The notes: generated by a model not told the origin, from the letters alone. Positions 14,890 through 22,961 are shown, counted from the stretch's first letter. The stretch: 64,000 bases of DNA from UBA6244 sp965140775 (GCA_965140775.1 OZ223471.1:558001-622000); one strand, 5' to 3'. Numbers and translations: made by a program.

Positions 14890-16935
14890 ATGAGTGGGCC
14901 CAAATTATACGAACAATCAACTATACACAAGTCATCCACATTCAACAACATCATCATTTCAAATGCAGAAAATACGCCCGACAAAACTGCGTATATTCAA
15001 CTGGATGACAATGGGGATGAAATTCTGAAAATCAGCTACAACACTTTAATATCTAACTCATTACGTGTGGCAGAGCAATTGCTCGAAAACAACAGTAAGG
15101 GTGACCGTTGCCTCATCATTATTCCGGGAGGTATTGAGTTTATTACTGCATTTCTGGGTTGTATTTTTGCAGGCATTGTTGCCGTTCCCACCATTCTTCC
15201 CAAAAGAAACAAACCAAACAACCGTTTTTGTTCCATCCTGGCTGATTCCAATCCCAATTGCATATTAACAACTACCGACACAAAGGAGCTGGTCGAAAAT
15301 CAAATTAGCGGCTCAACCGGTCAAACAACCGTAAAGTCAATATTAGTTGTGGAAATTGCAGATTTAGAGGGTTGTGCCGTGGAGTTGCCAAAAATCAGCC
15401 CTGCTGATATTGCCTTTTTGCAATATTCATCGGGTTCTATTGGCAACCCCAAAGGAATTCAGGTTGCTCAAAAAAATCTGGTACACAATTCAGAAATTAT
15501 TAAGCACTCGTTTAACCACACCCGCGATTTGGTGGTAGTTTCCTGGTTGCCTCCGTTTCATGATATGGGGTTGATAGGCTGTATGTTGCAGCCCTTGTAT
15601 GTTGGAGGAACCTGTGTGATAATCCAGCCCACAAGTTTTATCAAAAATCCAGCATTGTGGTTCAAAGCCATTTCAAAATACAAAGGAACAACGGTTGGAT
15701 GTCCCAATTTTGCACTCGATTATTGCGTCGAAAAAATCACAACTCCCGACGCAGCTACCATGGATCTTTCATCACTTACTGTGTTGTTTTGTGGTTCAGA
15801 ACCCGTTAGAAAAGATACACTTCAAAACTTTGCACACACATTCAAACCCTTAAATTTTAACCCGCAAATGTTCCTCCCATGTTATGGGCTGGCAGAGGCC
15901 ACTCTAATGGTGACCGGCATAAGTCAAAAGGAAGAACCGCAGTATTATCGTACTCAATTGGGAGGAAAGGAAATAGATGATACAGCGGACAATGGCGACG
16001 AGGAAAAGGAATCATTTTGGTACACCTCCTGTGGCTATACCTGGAACAACACCGACCTCAAAGTGGTGGATCCAACGGCCAAACATGAAATGCCGGAAAC
16101 CCAAATTGGTGAAATTTGGGTTAAAAATGATTCCGTATGTAATGGATATTGGAACAAGCCGGAAGAAACAAAGGAGATTTTTAATGCCCATCTGGCAAAC
16201 AACAATGGCGGACCTTACTTAAGAACCGGAGATATGGGGTTTTGTGATAAGAACCATGTATATATTACCGGTCGTTTAAAGGAGCTGGTCATTATCAGAG
16301 GGTTAAATATATTTCCGAATGATGTGGAAAATGTTGTCGACAAAAGTCACCAGGCATTACTGCCAAATAGTTGTGCGGTGTTTTCTGTTGAAAAAAACAA
16401 TAAGGAAGAACTTGTTGTTGTTCAGGAAATAAAACGGATGTTTATCAACAATCATGATCAGGAAGAGATTTTTACACATATCATTGAATCAATTTCGCGA
16501 AATTTCGAAATCAGACCCCATTCCATTGTTATCATATATCCCATGAGCCTGCCCAAAACCACCAGTGGCAAGATTAAACGGCTCGAATGCAAAGAATTAT
16601 ATTTACATAACAAACTCAAAGTTGTTTCATCATGGGAAAGTGCTGAAAATTATGTTGAAAGCGACTTTGAGGAAAATGAAATAGTGTCAACCGAACAGGT
16701 TATTTCCTGGATTAAAAACTGGCTGGGCAATAAGCTGCATATCGACCCGAATCAGATTGATCCCGACCAGCCTATTCCGTCCTTTGGCCTCGACTCTATT
16801 GGAGCAGTTGAGTTGGAAAGTGCCATAAATGAAAAATTTGATTTAGATATTTTTGTGGGCGATTTCCTTGAAAACAATTCGCTAAACTATTTGGTTGAAG
16901 TAGGAATAAACAACAAAAATGTTGCTTCTGACTAG
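14890..16935 (+). CDS. Fatty-acyl-AMP ligase fused to an acyl carrier protein
   Basis: 681 residues. Residues ~10-590 form an adenylate-forming enzyme of the FAAL type: the P-loop-like YSSGSIGNPKG (~178-190), SWLPPFHDMGLIG, CYGLAEATLMVTG, YLRTGDMG and GRLKELVIIRG, ending with PKTTSGKIKR. The HDMGLIG and FAAL-like layout suggest transfer of a fatty acid as acyl-AMP to a carrier rather than to CoA. Residues ~610-681 are an ACP with Ser636 in FGLDSIGAVEL for the phosphopantetheine arm. The enzyme therefore loads its own carrier. No ketosynthase or NRPS follows, so the partner that receives the acyl group is elsewhere, or the product is a lipid or lipopeptide made in trans. It is cytoplasmic. Confidence 0.88.
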   Translation: MSGPKLYEQSTIHKSSTFNNIIISNAENTPDKTAYIQLDDNGDEILKISYNTLISNSLRVAEQLLENNSKGDRCLIIIPGGIEFITAFLGCIFAGIVAVPTILPKRNKPNNRFCSILADSNPNCILTTTDTKELVENQISGSTGQTTVKSILVVEIADLEGCAVELPKISPADIAFLQYSSGSIGNPKGIQVAQKNLVHNSEIIKHSFNHTRDLVVVSWLPPFHDMGLIGCMLQPLYVGGTCVIIQPTSFIKNPALWFKAISKYKGTTVGCPNFALDYCVEKITTPDAATMDLSSLTVLFCGSEPVRKDTLQNFAHTFKPLNFNPQMFLPCYGLAEATLMVTGISQKEEPQYYRTQLGGKEIDDTADNGDEEKESFWYTSCGYTWNNTDLKVVDPTAKHEMPETQIGEIWVKNDSVCNGYWNKPEETKEIFNAHLANNNGGPYLRTGDMGFCDKNHVYITGRLKELVIIRGLNIFPNDVENVVDKSHQALLPNSCAVFSVEKNNKEELVVVQEIKRMFINNHDQEEIFTHIIESISRNFEIRPHSIVIIYPMSLPKTTSGKIKRLECKELYLHNKLKVVSSWESAENYVESDFEENEIVSTEQVISWIKNWLGNKLHIDPNQIDPDQPIPSFGLDSIGAVELESAINEKFDLDIFVGDFLENNSLNYLVEVGINNKNVASD

Positions 16936-16970
16936 CCGTCCACATTCAGCCTAGCCCCTCATTTCATGTG

Positions 16971-16989
16971 GTTTATGCGACTGACAATT
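16971..16989 (+). repeat. 19 bp motif shared with 22762-22780
   Basis: GTTTATGCGACTGACAATT occurs exactly at both sites in the same orientation, with further similarity just upstream (CCTCATTT). One copy lies downstream of the FAAL-ACP gene and the other between the integrase relic and tRNA-Gln, so the two bracket the second accessory block. Confidence 0.6.
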
Positions 16990-17032
16990 GTGAATAGGTC
17001 TGTTTTCCTTCATGATATTCTTCCCAAAGTGC

Positions 17033-17163
17033 TTAAGGAGAAATCCTGTCTCCACCTAAAAATTGTTTTCCACAAGCATGGCATTTGTACTTCTGTTTCC
17101 CATTTCTATGACCATTTTTCTTCAAAATTGTACTGCCACAGTAAAAGCATTTTTTTTATTCAT
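17033..17163 (-). pseudogene. Transposase zinc-ribbon N-terminal relic (IS1/IS1595-like)
   Basis: Read on the minus strand from ATG 17163, a frameshift in a run of eight As leads into the frame FYCGSTILKKNGHRNGKQKY followed by KCHACGKQF. This is the paired CxxC zinc-ribbon start typical of IS1-, IS1595- and related transposases. A TAA ends the frame at 17033-17035, before any DDE domain. Only this N-terminal stub remains, so it is inactive. Confidence 0.55.
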
Positions 17164-17841
17164 AACCTTTGATTTGCCCCAAAGCTAGTTACTATGTGCC
17201 ATGCAGAAGCTTATAGCCTCCTTTTTGTCTATTAAGCCAAAAATAATAAATTTCACACTCCTTCCGATTGCATCTCATAACCACTTTTTAATTGATTATA
17301 CGAGGCGGGTCAAGGGCGTGGTTCCGATAAAATACACAAGATATCACGTTTACATACCCTTTACGCGACGAGTAGCAGAAATGTCTTTGCGCTGGAGGTG
17401 AAATCACTCCGAATATGGCTGTCTCAACCCCATAGAAAGCGATGTTGTTCGCATCAAAGTGTCCGCTACTTAAAGGAGTCAGAAATCGGGGATTCTTTTT
17501 GGTGTTTCAATTTGTGGGCATACGATCACACCCTCTCCACCTCAAAAAGCCAACTTGATTTGCTTTACCCATGTAGGCATCACGAGAAGTGCCTGTAACC
17601 TATGTTGTGGACGAAAATAAGGTGAATAACGCGCAAAAACTATGGTGAAAAGTGTACGGTTGCTTTTTCAGTAAATTTGTAGCAACTCAACTAAACCATT
17701 AAACCCAAGTAACGATTGAAAAGAAAGAAACCTGCAACCAAACGAAATATTTTTGCACGTATCACAGTTGCCGAACAAGAAATATTCCTAGCTTTACCAC
17801 ACCAAACTACCGATGATCCATTACAATGAAACAAGAGGCTG

Positions 17842-17980
17842 ATTTTAAACGTTTAGAAATATTTAAAAATGGATATCTTCCACCTAATGAGGCATAAAGA
17901 AATATCACATGGGGGTTATGGCGGTGATGGTATAGTGGAGATAAAGGGCATAGGTGTGTTTTTATATATTAGTTATGGGC
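17842..17980 (+). repeat. Leader repeat copy B (matches 2736-2873)
   Basis: Second copy of the ~138 bp leader. It ends with TAGTTATGGG, where copy A has TAGTTAGCTG, and sits 14 bases before the lipoprotein ATG at 17995. In this copy the M-D-I-F frame stays open into the lipoprotein gene, which would make a fusion if translated from 17869. The lipoprotein signal peptide argues that the real start is 17995. Confidence 0.65.
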
Positions 17981-17994
17981 AATTTAATGAAAGT

Positions 17995-18534
17995 ATGAAG
18001 CACTTATTGTATTTTATTATATCAGCAGTTATTTTCACTTCTTGTCATGTATTTGACAGTGAAAATAAAATTACGATAGAGGATAAATATTCTATTAAAC
18101 TTCCATCTTATGTTGCAGAAACTACCAATTTAAATGAAGATGCTTCATTACAATATAAAAATACTCTCAGAGAATTTTATGTTATTGTTATTGACGAAAG
18201 TATGGAAGAATTTGGCAATGTTATTATTGAATATGACTTATCAGATGAATATCCTAATAATTTACAAGGCTACAGTAATCTTGTGGTTGATATGTTTGCA
18301 GAAAGTATTTCTAATTTTAAATTAACGGATTCAAAAAAAATAGAAATAAACGGACTATCTGGAAATTATTTTGAAATTGAAGGGGTAGTTGACGACTATG
18401 ACATCTATTACAACTTTGTGATTGTCAAAGGAAATGATACATATTATCAGATACTAACATGGACTTTGCTGCATAAAAAAGAAAATCATAAAACAGCGAT
18501 GCATAAGATTATAAATTCATTTATGGAACTCTAA
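17995..18534 (+). CDS. Small lipoprotein of unknown function
   Basis: 179 residues from ATG 17995. The N-terminus is a lipoprotein signal (MKHLLYFIISAVIFTSC) with lipobox FTSC, so Cys17 should be acylated and the protein held at the inner or outer membrane facing the periplasm. The remainder is rich in Asp, Glu and Asn and alternates strands and one helix (SNLVVDMFAESISNFKL ... NGLSGNYFEIEGVVDDYDIY), resembling PsbP/DcrB-like small domains in outline, but I do not recognise the family. It opens a three-gene AT-rich set (gaps of 31 and 17 bases) that ends in an attC-like hairpin. The three probably work together at the membrane. Confidence 0.7.
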   Translation: MKHLLYFIISAVIFTSCHVFDSENKITIEDKYSIKLPSYVAETTNLNEDASLQYKNTLREFYVIVIDESMEEFGNVIIEYDLSDEYPNNLQGYSNLVVDMFAESISNFKLTDSKKIEINGLSGNYFEIEGVVDDYDIYYNFVIVKGNDTYYQILTWTLLHKKENHKTAMHKIINSFMEL

Positions 18535-18565
18535 AATTATTTATTAATCATTAAATTAAATCATT

Positions 18566-18748
18566 ATGGCAGAATTATTAGGACAATTAGTAGGTTACTA
18601 TTTGGGTGGAATGTTTATCATGTGGCTTATTGTATGGGGCAAGATGGGAGACAAAAAACTTGCATGGCGAAAAGTTACAAGAAGTTTTTGGCTTCAATTA
18701 CTAGGTTTCTTTATCGCTTTAGTAATTGTATTCGCAGGTAAAGTTTAA
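18566..18748 (+). CDS. Small two-helix membrane protein
   Basis: 60 residues, two predicted membrane helices (LVGYYLGGMFIMWLIVWG at ~8-25 and WLQLLGFFIALVIVFAG at ~42-58) joined by a basic loop (KMGDKKLAWRKVTR). The positive loop should face the cytoplasm. It lies 31 bases after the lipoprotein gene and 17 before a larger membrane protein, in the same direction, which supports it as a real gene. No family is recognised; it may be an accessory subunit of the neighbouring membrane protein. Confidence 0.6.
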   Translation: MAELLGQLVGYYLGGMFIMWLIVWGKMGDKKLAWRKVTRSFWLQLLGFFIALVIVFAGKV

Positions 18749-18765
18749 TTATTAGAAAATTGACC

Positions 18766-19527
18766 ATGAATAATGAGAAAAAAAGTATTCTTGATTGGGC
18801 AGAAGTTTTGTTGTTGAATATATTCACAATACAACATCAGCTTACAATTTACATGCTGCTATTAGGTAATAGTTACGATGAGGAACATAAAACGGGGAGA
18901 ATTCAGCAATATTTTAATTTTTTTATAATCATAACTATAATTTATCTGATTATTATAATTAGCCAAATAGTTAGTGCCTACCAATTTGGCAATGAACCAG
19001 ATTATAATCTGTTTGGTTTTGCGCTACTTTTTTTATTTTATACATTGCTGTATAATCTGTCAATTTATACAATATATGTACATAGGGTTTCAAACTCATT
19101 GGATAATAAAGTAGTAAAGAATACTTTTTTTCTTATTATTCCAATATTATTAATTCTATTAAATATTGGTGATTTTATATTTATATCATTTATAACTTCT
19201 ATCTATTATTTGATTGTAACTCTCATGTTTTATGGGTACTTCAAGAAAAATTTGGAACAAGTCCCGAATGTTTTTTTGAATAGACATATAAATAACTTAT
19301 GGAGTTTACAGAATTTTAAAAAGACTAATATATTTTTAGTTTTTATTCTTTCCCTTTACTCTTTTCTTGCTTTTGTTTTTGATATTGCAAAAAGTCTTGG
19401 TCAAGAAATAGAATTACCAGAAGAAATTATTCAACAATCATATATTAATTCATCCTTTGAAATCAGCTTATTAGCAGTAACAATAATAATAGGGTTGAAC
19501 AGTAAAAAAGCCCATAACAATGTATAA
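18766..19527 (+). CDS. Polytopic membrane protein of unknown function
   Basis: 253 residues from ATG 18766 (an in-frame TTG at 18760 is less likely). At least five membrane helices can be seen: IIITIIYLIIIISQIV, FALLFLFYTLLYNLSIY, TFFLIIPILLILLNI with FIFISFITSIYYLIVTLMF, IFLVFILSLYSFLAFVF, and a last one near ISLLAVTIIIGL. Between helices 1 and 2 lies a soluble stretch. No transporter or sensor signature is recognised. The stop codon (19525-19527) lies inside the left arm of the attC-like element at 19515-19639, as is common for genes carried on integron cassettes. The codon use is strongly AT-rich compared with the chromosome genes after 22.9 kb. Confidence 0.7.
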   Translation: MNNEKKSILDWAEVLLLNIFTIQHQLTIYMLLLGNSYDEEHKTGRIQQYFNFFIIITIIYLIIIISQIVSAYQFGNEPDYNLFGFALLFLFYTLLYNLSIYTIYVHRVSNSLDNKVVKNTFFLIIPILLILLNIGDFIFISFITSIYYLIVTLMFYGYFKKNLEQVPNVFLNRHINNLWSLQNFKKTNIFLVFILSLYSFLAFVFDIAKSLGQEIELPEEIIQQSYINSSFEISLLAVTIIIGLNSKKAHNNV

Positions 19528-19639
19528 AAATAATAGCCGAGATAGTTGTAAATTCAAAGGTTGCAGCCCGCTTCAACTTTCTTGTAACTTGACAGGAATG
19601 AAGCCCGCAATCGGCTACTATTCTTATACGTGGCCGTTA
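19515..19639. other. Second attC-like imperfect palindrome
   Basis: The left arm, TAACAATGTATAA then AAATAATAGCCGA (19515-19540), pairs with the right arm, TCGGCTACTATTCTTATACG then TGGCCGTTA (19611-19639). About 17 of 19 inner bases match, and the outer TAAC/GTTA boxes match. The interior (AGCCCGCTTCAACTTTC, TTGACAGGAA, GCCCGCAATC) is nearly the same as in 4584-4712. Extra bases on one arm would bulge in a folded strand, as in attC sites. Confidence 0.6.
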
Positions 19640-19666
19640 CCAGCAATGCTAAAAAACTGACAACCA

Positions 19667-21667
19667 ATGAATAGAGAAACCAAGATTACGACAAGTGGAA
19701 TCAAGAAAGTTTTAAAAAACTACAAAGACACGCATGGTTTTGCAGAGTTTATCTGGAATGGTTTTGATGCAAAAGCCACACGAATAGAGATTGATTATGA
19801 AGCAAATGAATTAGGATTTCTAAATCAAATTTCCATAAAGGATAATGGATATGGAATAAATCTTGACAAACTTGAAGATAAGTTTGCTAAATTCTACGAT
19901 TCAGAAAAAGCTATTCAAATTCAATCACCCAAACATTCTTCGGTATTACATGGGAAGAATGGAGTTGGTCGATTAACGTTTTTTACATTCGCAGCAAATG
20001 CAGAATGGGATACTGTTTACTTGAATGGTGAATATAAAAGAGGTATCATAAAAATTAATTCTGCTAACTTAAAAGCATTTGACCCAGAAAAAATTGAATC
20101 TAACAAAACAGAGACAGGTACTACTGTCAAATTCAGTAATATTATAATCACTCAAAGTCACCTTGAACAAGAAATAATACCATATTTAAAGAGAGAGTTT
20201 TGCTGGTTCTTAGAGCTACATAAAACGAACGAGTTTAAAATAATTATTAATGGTAAATCCTTAGACTATTCAGAATTAATTCATGACCAAGAAGATTTTC
20301 CCTTAGAATATAATTCAATTAATTTTTCTGTTCGCTTTATTCAGTGGAGAGAAATACTAAACAAGGAATATTCAAAATTCTATTATCTCGATAGCGGTCA
20401 TAAAGAAATATTCAAGGACTTCACAACATTGAACAGAAAAGGAGACCACTTTTACCATAGTGTTTACATTTCAAGTGATTTTTTCAAGGATTTTGACTTT
20501 TCGTCACAACCAGACTCAACACAAGTAAGTTTATTTTTGAAAGCTAAAAGTTCACCTGAATATAAATTTCTTGATAAGGAGATTAATAGTTTTCTAAGAA
20601 CTAAAAGAAAACCTTTTTTGAGGGAATACGCATCGGTAATGATTGAAGGGTTTGAATTTGATGGTGTATTTCCAGAATACAAGAATACCTGGGAAGTTTA
20701 TAGGAAAAACGAACTTAAAGAAACAATTATTGGACTTTATGAAGCCCAACCAAAAGTTTTTACAAACCTCAATATTGAGCAGAAAAAAACCTTTGTCAGA
20801 TTTTTAGATTTACTTTTAGATTCCAGTGAGCGAGAGCATATTTTAAAAATACTTGAAGAAGTCACTAATCTGGAACCAGAAGAAAGAGAAGAATTTGCTA
20901 ACCTATTTAAATCAACTCGTCTTGACAGAATAGTTTCAACTATAAAACTGGTTGAAGACAGATTTAAGACTTATTATAGCCTCAAAGAACTCGTTTTTAA
21001 TAAAACACTAAAAGCAAATGAAGTTGACCATTTGCAGACTTTAATTGAAAATAATTACTGGTTCTTTGGAGAACAATATCACTTAATCACTGCAGCTGAG
21101 CCAAAATTTGAAGAAGCGCTTCGAAGATTTGTTTATGAAATATCAGGAACTATTTATGACAGAAAAATTGAACATCCCGATAAAAATAAAGAGATGGATA
21201 TTTTTGCATGTCGTCAAAACAAATTAACCGACAAAATTGAGAATATAGTACTTGAACTCAAACATCCTAATATCAATCTTGGGAGAAAAGAATATCTACA
21301 AGTCATGGACTATTTGAATGTGATTAATAAACAACCTGAATTTAATGCTCCTAATATGGATTGGCGTTTTTATTTAGTGGGTAAAAAATTTGATACTTCT
21401 GGATTTATTGAAGGGCAAATCAACACAAATAAACCTCATGGTGAAAAAGGATTAGTGTATTCCCAGGAGGAAGGTCGCATAAAGTTTTATGTTAAAACAT
21501 GGAATGAGATATTTACAGAGTTTGAGTTAAAACACAATTTCATTGACGAAAAATTAAAACTAGAAAGAGAAAATCTTTATCCCGAAATAAAGGATGCAGA
21601 TACGATAGTAAAAAATTCTATTTCAAATAGTGCGACAAGTTTGAAAGAAGTAGCAATAGAAAAATAA
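19667..21667 (+). CDS. GHKL-type ATPase fused to a Shedu-like PD-(D/E)xK nuclease (defence candidate)
   Basis: 666 residues. Residues ~1-220 form a GHKL/HATPase_c_3 ATPase of the Hsp90/MutL/MORC class: Glu27 and Asn31 in FAEFIWNGFDAKA, IKDNGYGI with Asp59, and GKNGVGRL (~96-103). The middle is helical (~330-450). Residues ~455-600 resemble the DUF4263/Shedu nuclease: LIENNYWFFGEQY, EMDIFA with Asp511, and VLELKHP with Glu530-x-Lys532, then QVMDYL. The fusion suggests ATP-driven clamp-like loading on DNA followed by cutting, a pattern seen in phage defence proteins. It starts 27 bases after an attC-like hairpin and is followed by a group II intron relic. The AT-rich codon use marks it as acquired. 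No partner gene is needed by the architecture. Confidence 0.75.
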   Translation: MNRETKITTSGIKKVLKNYKDTHGFAEFIWNGFDAKATRIEIDYEANELGFLNQISIKDNGYGINLDKLEDKFAKFYDSEKAIQIQSPKHSSVLHGKNGVGRLTFFTFAANAEWDTVYLNGEYKRGIIKINSANLKAFDPEKIESNKTETGTTVKFSNIIITQSHLEQEIIPYLKREFCWFLELHKTNEFKIIINGKSLDYSELIHDQEDFPLEYNSINFSVRFIQWREILNKEYSKFYYLDSGHKEIFKDFTTLNRKGDHFYHSVYISSDFFKDFDFSSQPDSTQVSLFLKAKSSPEYKFLDKEINSFLRTKRKPFLREYASVMIEGFEFDGVFPEYKNTWEVYRKNELKETIIGLYEAQPKVFTNLNIEQKKTFVRFLDLLLDSSEREHILKILEEVTNLEPEEREEFANLFKSTRLDRIVSTIKLVEDRFKTYYSLKELVFNKTLKANEVDHLQTLIENNYWFFGEQYHLITAAEPKFEEALRRFVYEISGTIYDRKIEHPDKNKEMDIFACRQNKLTDKIENIVLELKHPNINLGRKEYLQVMDYLNVINKQPEFNAPNMDWRFYLVGKKFDTSGFIEGQINTNKPHGEKGLVYSQEEGRIKFYVKTWNEIFTEFELKHNFIDEKLKLERENLYPEIKDADTIVKNSISNSATSLKEVAIEK

Positions 21668-21684
21668 TAAAAGCACATGCTGGT

Positions 21685-21774
21685 AATCGATTAGACGGCT
21701 CCGCCAGAATTAACTGACGGAGTGCGCCTCTCACACCACCCCCGATGGCCATCGGGGTACGGGTCTCGTATATG
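21685..21774 (-). mobile_element. Relic of a group II intron 3' end (domains V-VI)
   Basis: On the minus strand the segment reads ATATACGAGACCCGTAC, then GGTGGTGTGAGAGGCGCACT, a hairpin CTCCGTCAG/CTGGCGGAG, and CGTCTAATCGATT at the end. This resembles the domain V to VI end of bacterial group II introns (CCGTATACGAGACCCGTACG... GGTGGTGTGAGAGG... CTACTCGATT). The catalytic hairpin is altered and no reverse transcriptase is present, so it is dead. It starts 17 bases after the ATPase-nuclease stop, next to GCATGCTGGTAA-like bases that resemble the outer arm of the attC-like elements. Confidence 0.55.
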
Positions 21775-22140
21775 TTAATTAATCAGGTAATTACGAGACA
21801 ATCCATTTTTACTAAGCTTTCCTGCGGCCGTCCGCGGTTGAGGGAGGGTCTTCCAGAGGGAGGATGAAATCCGACTGGGAGATATGTATCACACGAGCCT
21901 GGCGATATTATTGATTTTGCATTGGGTCGTGCGGTGGACAATAAGGATGACAGGCGATGCCCGACCGATCAGCAGGCCGCTCTAACAAGAAGGAACGGTG
22001 GATTTTCAATGTGCTTATTTGGATGCTCTTCGGAAAGATCGGGAGATTCGGGTGATCGAACGACGATGACTTGCACAAAATCATGCCTGATCTGTTCTTT
22101 AACAGCCGGAACGGTGATACGTGTTTATGTATGATTACGG
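21775..22140. other. Unassigned junk between intron relic and integrase relic
   Basis: GC-richer than the preceding cassette gene. It has short open frames on both strands but none with recognisable motifs. It is likely made of fragments of former mobile elements. A second TACGAGACA stretch at ~21790 repeats part of the intron relic. Confidence 0.35.
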
Positions 22141-22536
22141 TCAATCAGGCGGGATTTTTGCGGCAAGGAGTGAGGAACTCCTTTTGGCCTCCTTTAGTTC
22201 GGTCAGTTTATCTTCAAACACCTGACGGACTGTTCTGGTGTCTGATTCATCCAGGTAGGCACGTTGGAAAGCATCAAAAGTAAATAGTCCTGTTCTTGAA
22301 AGGTCTGTTAAAACCAGTTCAATCCTGTCCTCGGCTTCTTCAAGTGCTTTATTCATCGATTTGAAACCGATTTTGGTTTTCTTGAATCGCTGTTCATCTT
22401 TAAACCATTGCTCGGGTAAACACCTGAATGGGAGATTAATATACTGGGCAGGTTCACTTTGATGAGCAAATCGGATTGCAACCCGAAATTCACCATTTTT
22501 TAGTTTACGGTGTAAAATAATTTTAACTATCGCCAT
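22141..22536 (-). pseudogene. Truncated tyrosine recombinase (integrase) N-terminal domain
   Basis: 131 residues from ATG 22536 (ATG 22557 is possible). The start MAIVKIILHRKLKNGEFRVA and INLPFRCLPEQWFKDEQRFK match the Arm DNA-binding domain of Bacteroidota phage/transposon integrases, and AFQRAYLDESDTRTVRQVF and DKLTELKEAKR match the start of the SAM-like core-binding domain. The frame then stops, so the catalytic R...H-x-x-R...Y domain is missing. It is therefore a dead integrase, 309 bases from tRNA-Gln, the sort of place such elements use for integration. Confidence 0.7.
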
Positions 22537-22761
22537 ATCACATTGATTTTGTGACATGTTATCCTTAATAACAGACGAAATTCGGTACAATGTACGGTAC
22601 AATGTAAACCAACAAACCGCCGGAAATAAATGCCAATCCCAACACGTTAGCGATTTCTTTACGGTCAAGACTTAACAACCCGATCAATTGATAATTCACC
22701 ACAAGGTTGGGTTGAGGGAAAATCGGACAAGAAACAGTGTATATCGCCTCATTTTCCGCAG

Positions 22762-22780
22762 TTTATGCGACTGACAATTT
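22762..22780 (+). repeat. 19 bp motif shared with 16971-16989
   Basis: Exact copy of GTTTATGCGACTGACAATT, 65 bases before tRNA-Gln. The surrounding gap (22537-22845) shows no gene. Confidence 0.6.
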
Positions 22781-22845
22781 TTCCAAAAAAAACCCCCTTC
22801 AAACTTGACCAATATGCTGCAAAAACTTTACCTTTGCGCCCTCAT

Positions 22846-22917
22846 TGCCTGATGGTGTAATTGGCAACACGTCTGACTCTGAATCAGAAGAGTCCAGGTT
22901 CGACCCCTGGTCAGGCA
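22846..22917 (+). tRNA. tRNA-Gln (anticodon CUG)
   Basis: A 72-base cloverleaf. Acceptor stem TGCCTGA pairs with TCAGGCA. The D arm is GGTGTAATTGGCAACAC-like, the anticodon stem TCTGA/TCAGA encloses loop CTCTGAA with CTG at positions 34-36, and the T arm is CCAGG-TTCGACC-CCTGG. CUG reads the glutamine codon CAG. The CCA end is not encoded (ACA follows). A Rho-independent terminator follows at once. Confidence 0.95.
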
Positions 22918-22920
22918 ACA

Positions 22921-22949
22921 AAGCTCTTGATTTTCAAGGGCTTTTTTTT
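22921..22949 (+). terminator. Rho-independent terminator after tRNA-Gln
   Basis: AAGCTCTTGA, a TTTT loop, then CAAGGGCTT followed by a run of eight Ts. The stem has one bulge/mismatch. It ends the tRNA transcript before the convergent beta-helix gene. Confidence 0.8.
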
Positions 22950-22961
22950 GTTTTGGGGTGG

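Larger units (their letters stand above)
16936..17841. other. Gene-poor stretch between FAAL-ACP and the second accessory block
   Basis: About 900 bases without an intact gene. It contains a short shared motif (16971-16989, also at 22762-22780) and a transposase relic on the minus strand (17033-17163). An open stretch near 17715-17826 (TTG start, KRKKPATKRNIFAR..., stop TGA), preceded by a TAAATTTG box at 17672-17679, could be the 5' stub of a gene cut off by the accessory block. Other open frames here look accidental. Confidence 0.4.

Noticed and set aside
14890..16935. A larger polyketide or lipopeptide cluster around the FAAL-ACP gene.
   Set aside because: No ketosynthase, NRPS, thioesterase or phosphopantetheinyl transferase is present nearby in the window.
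17398..17598. Short open frames between the FAAL-ACP gene and the second block.
   Set aside because: No motif, no start context and the composition does not look coding.
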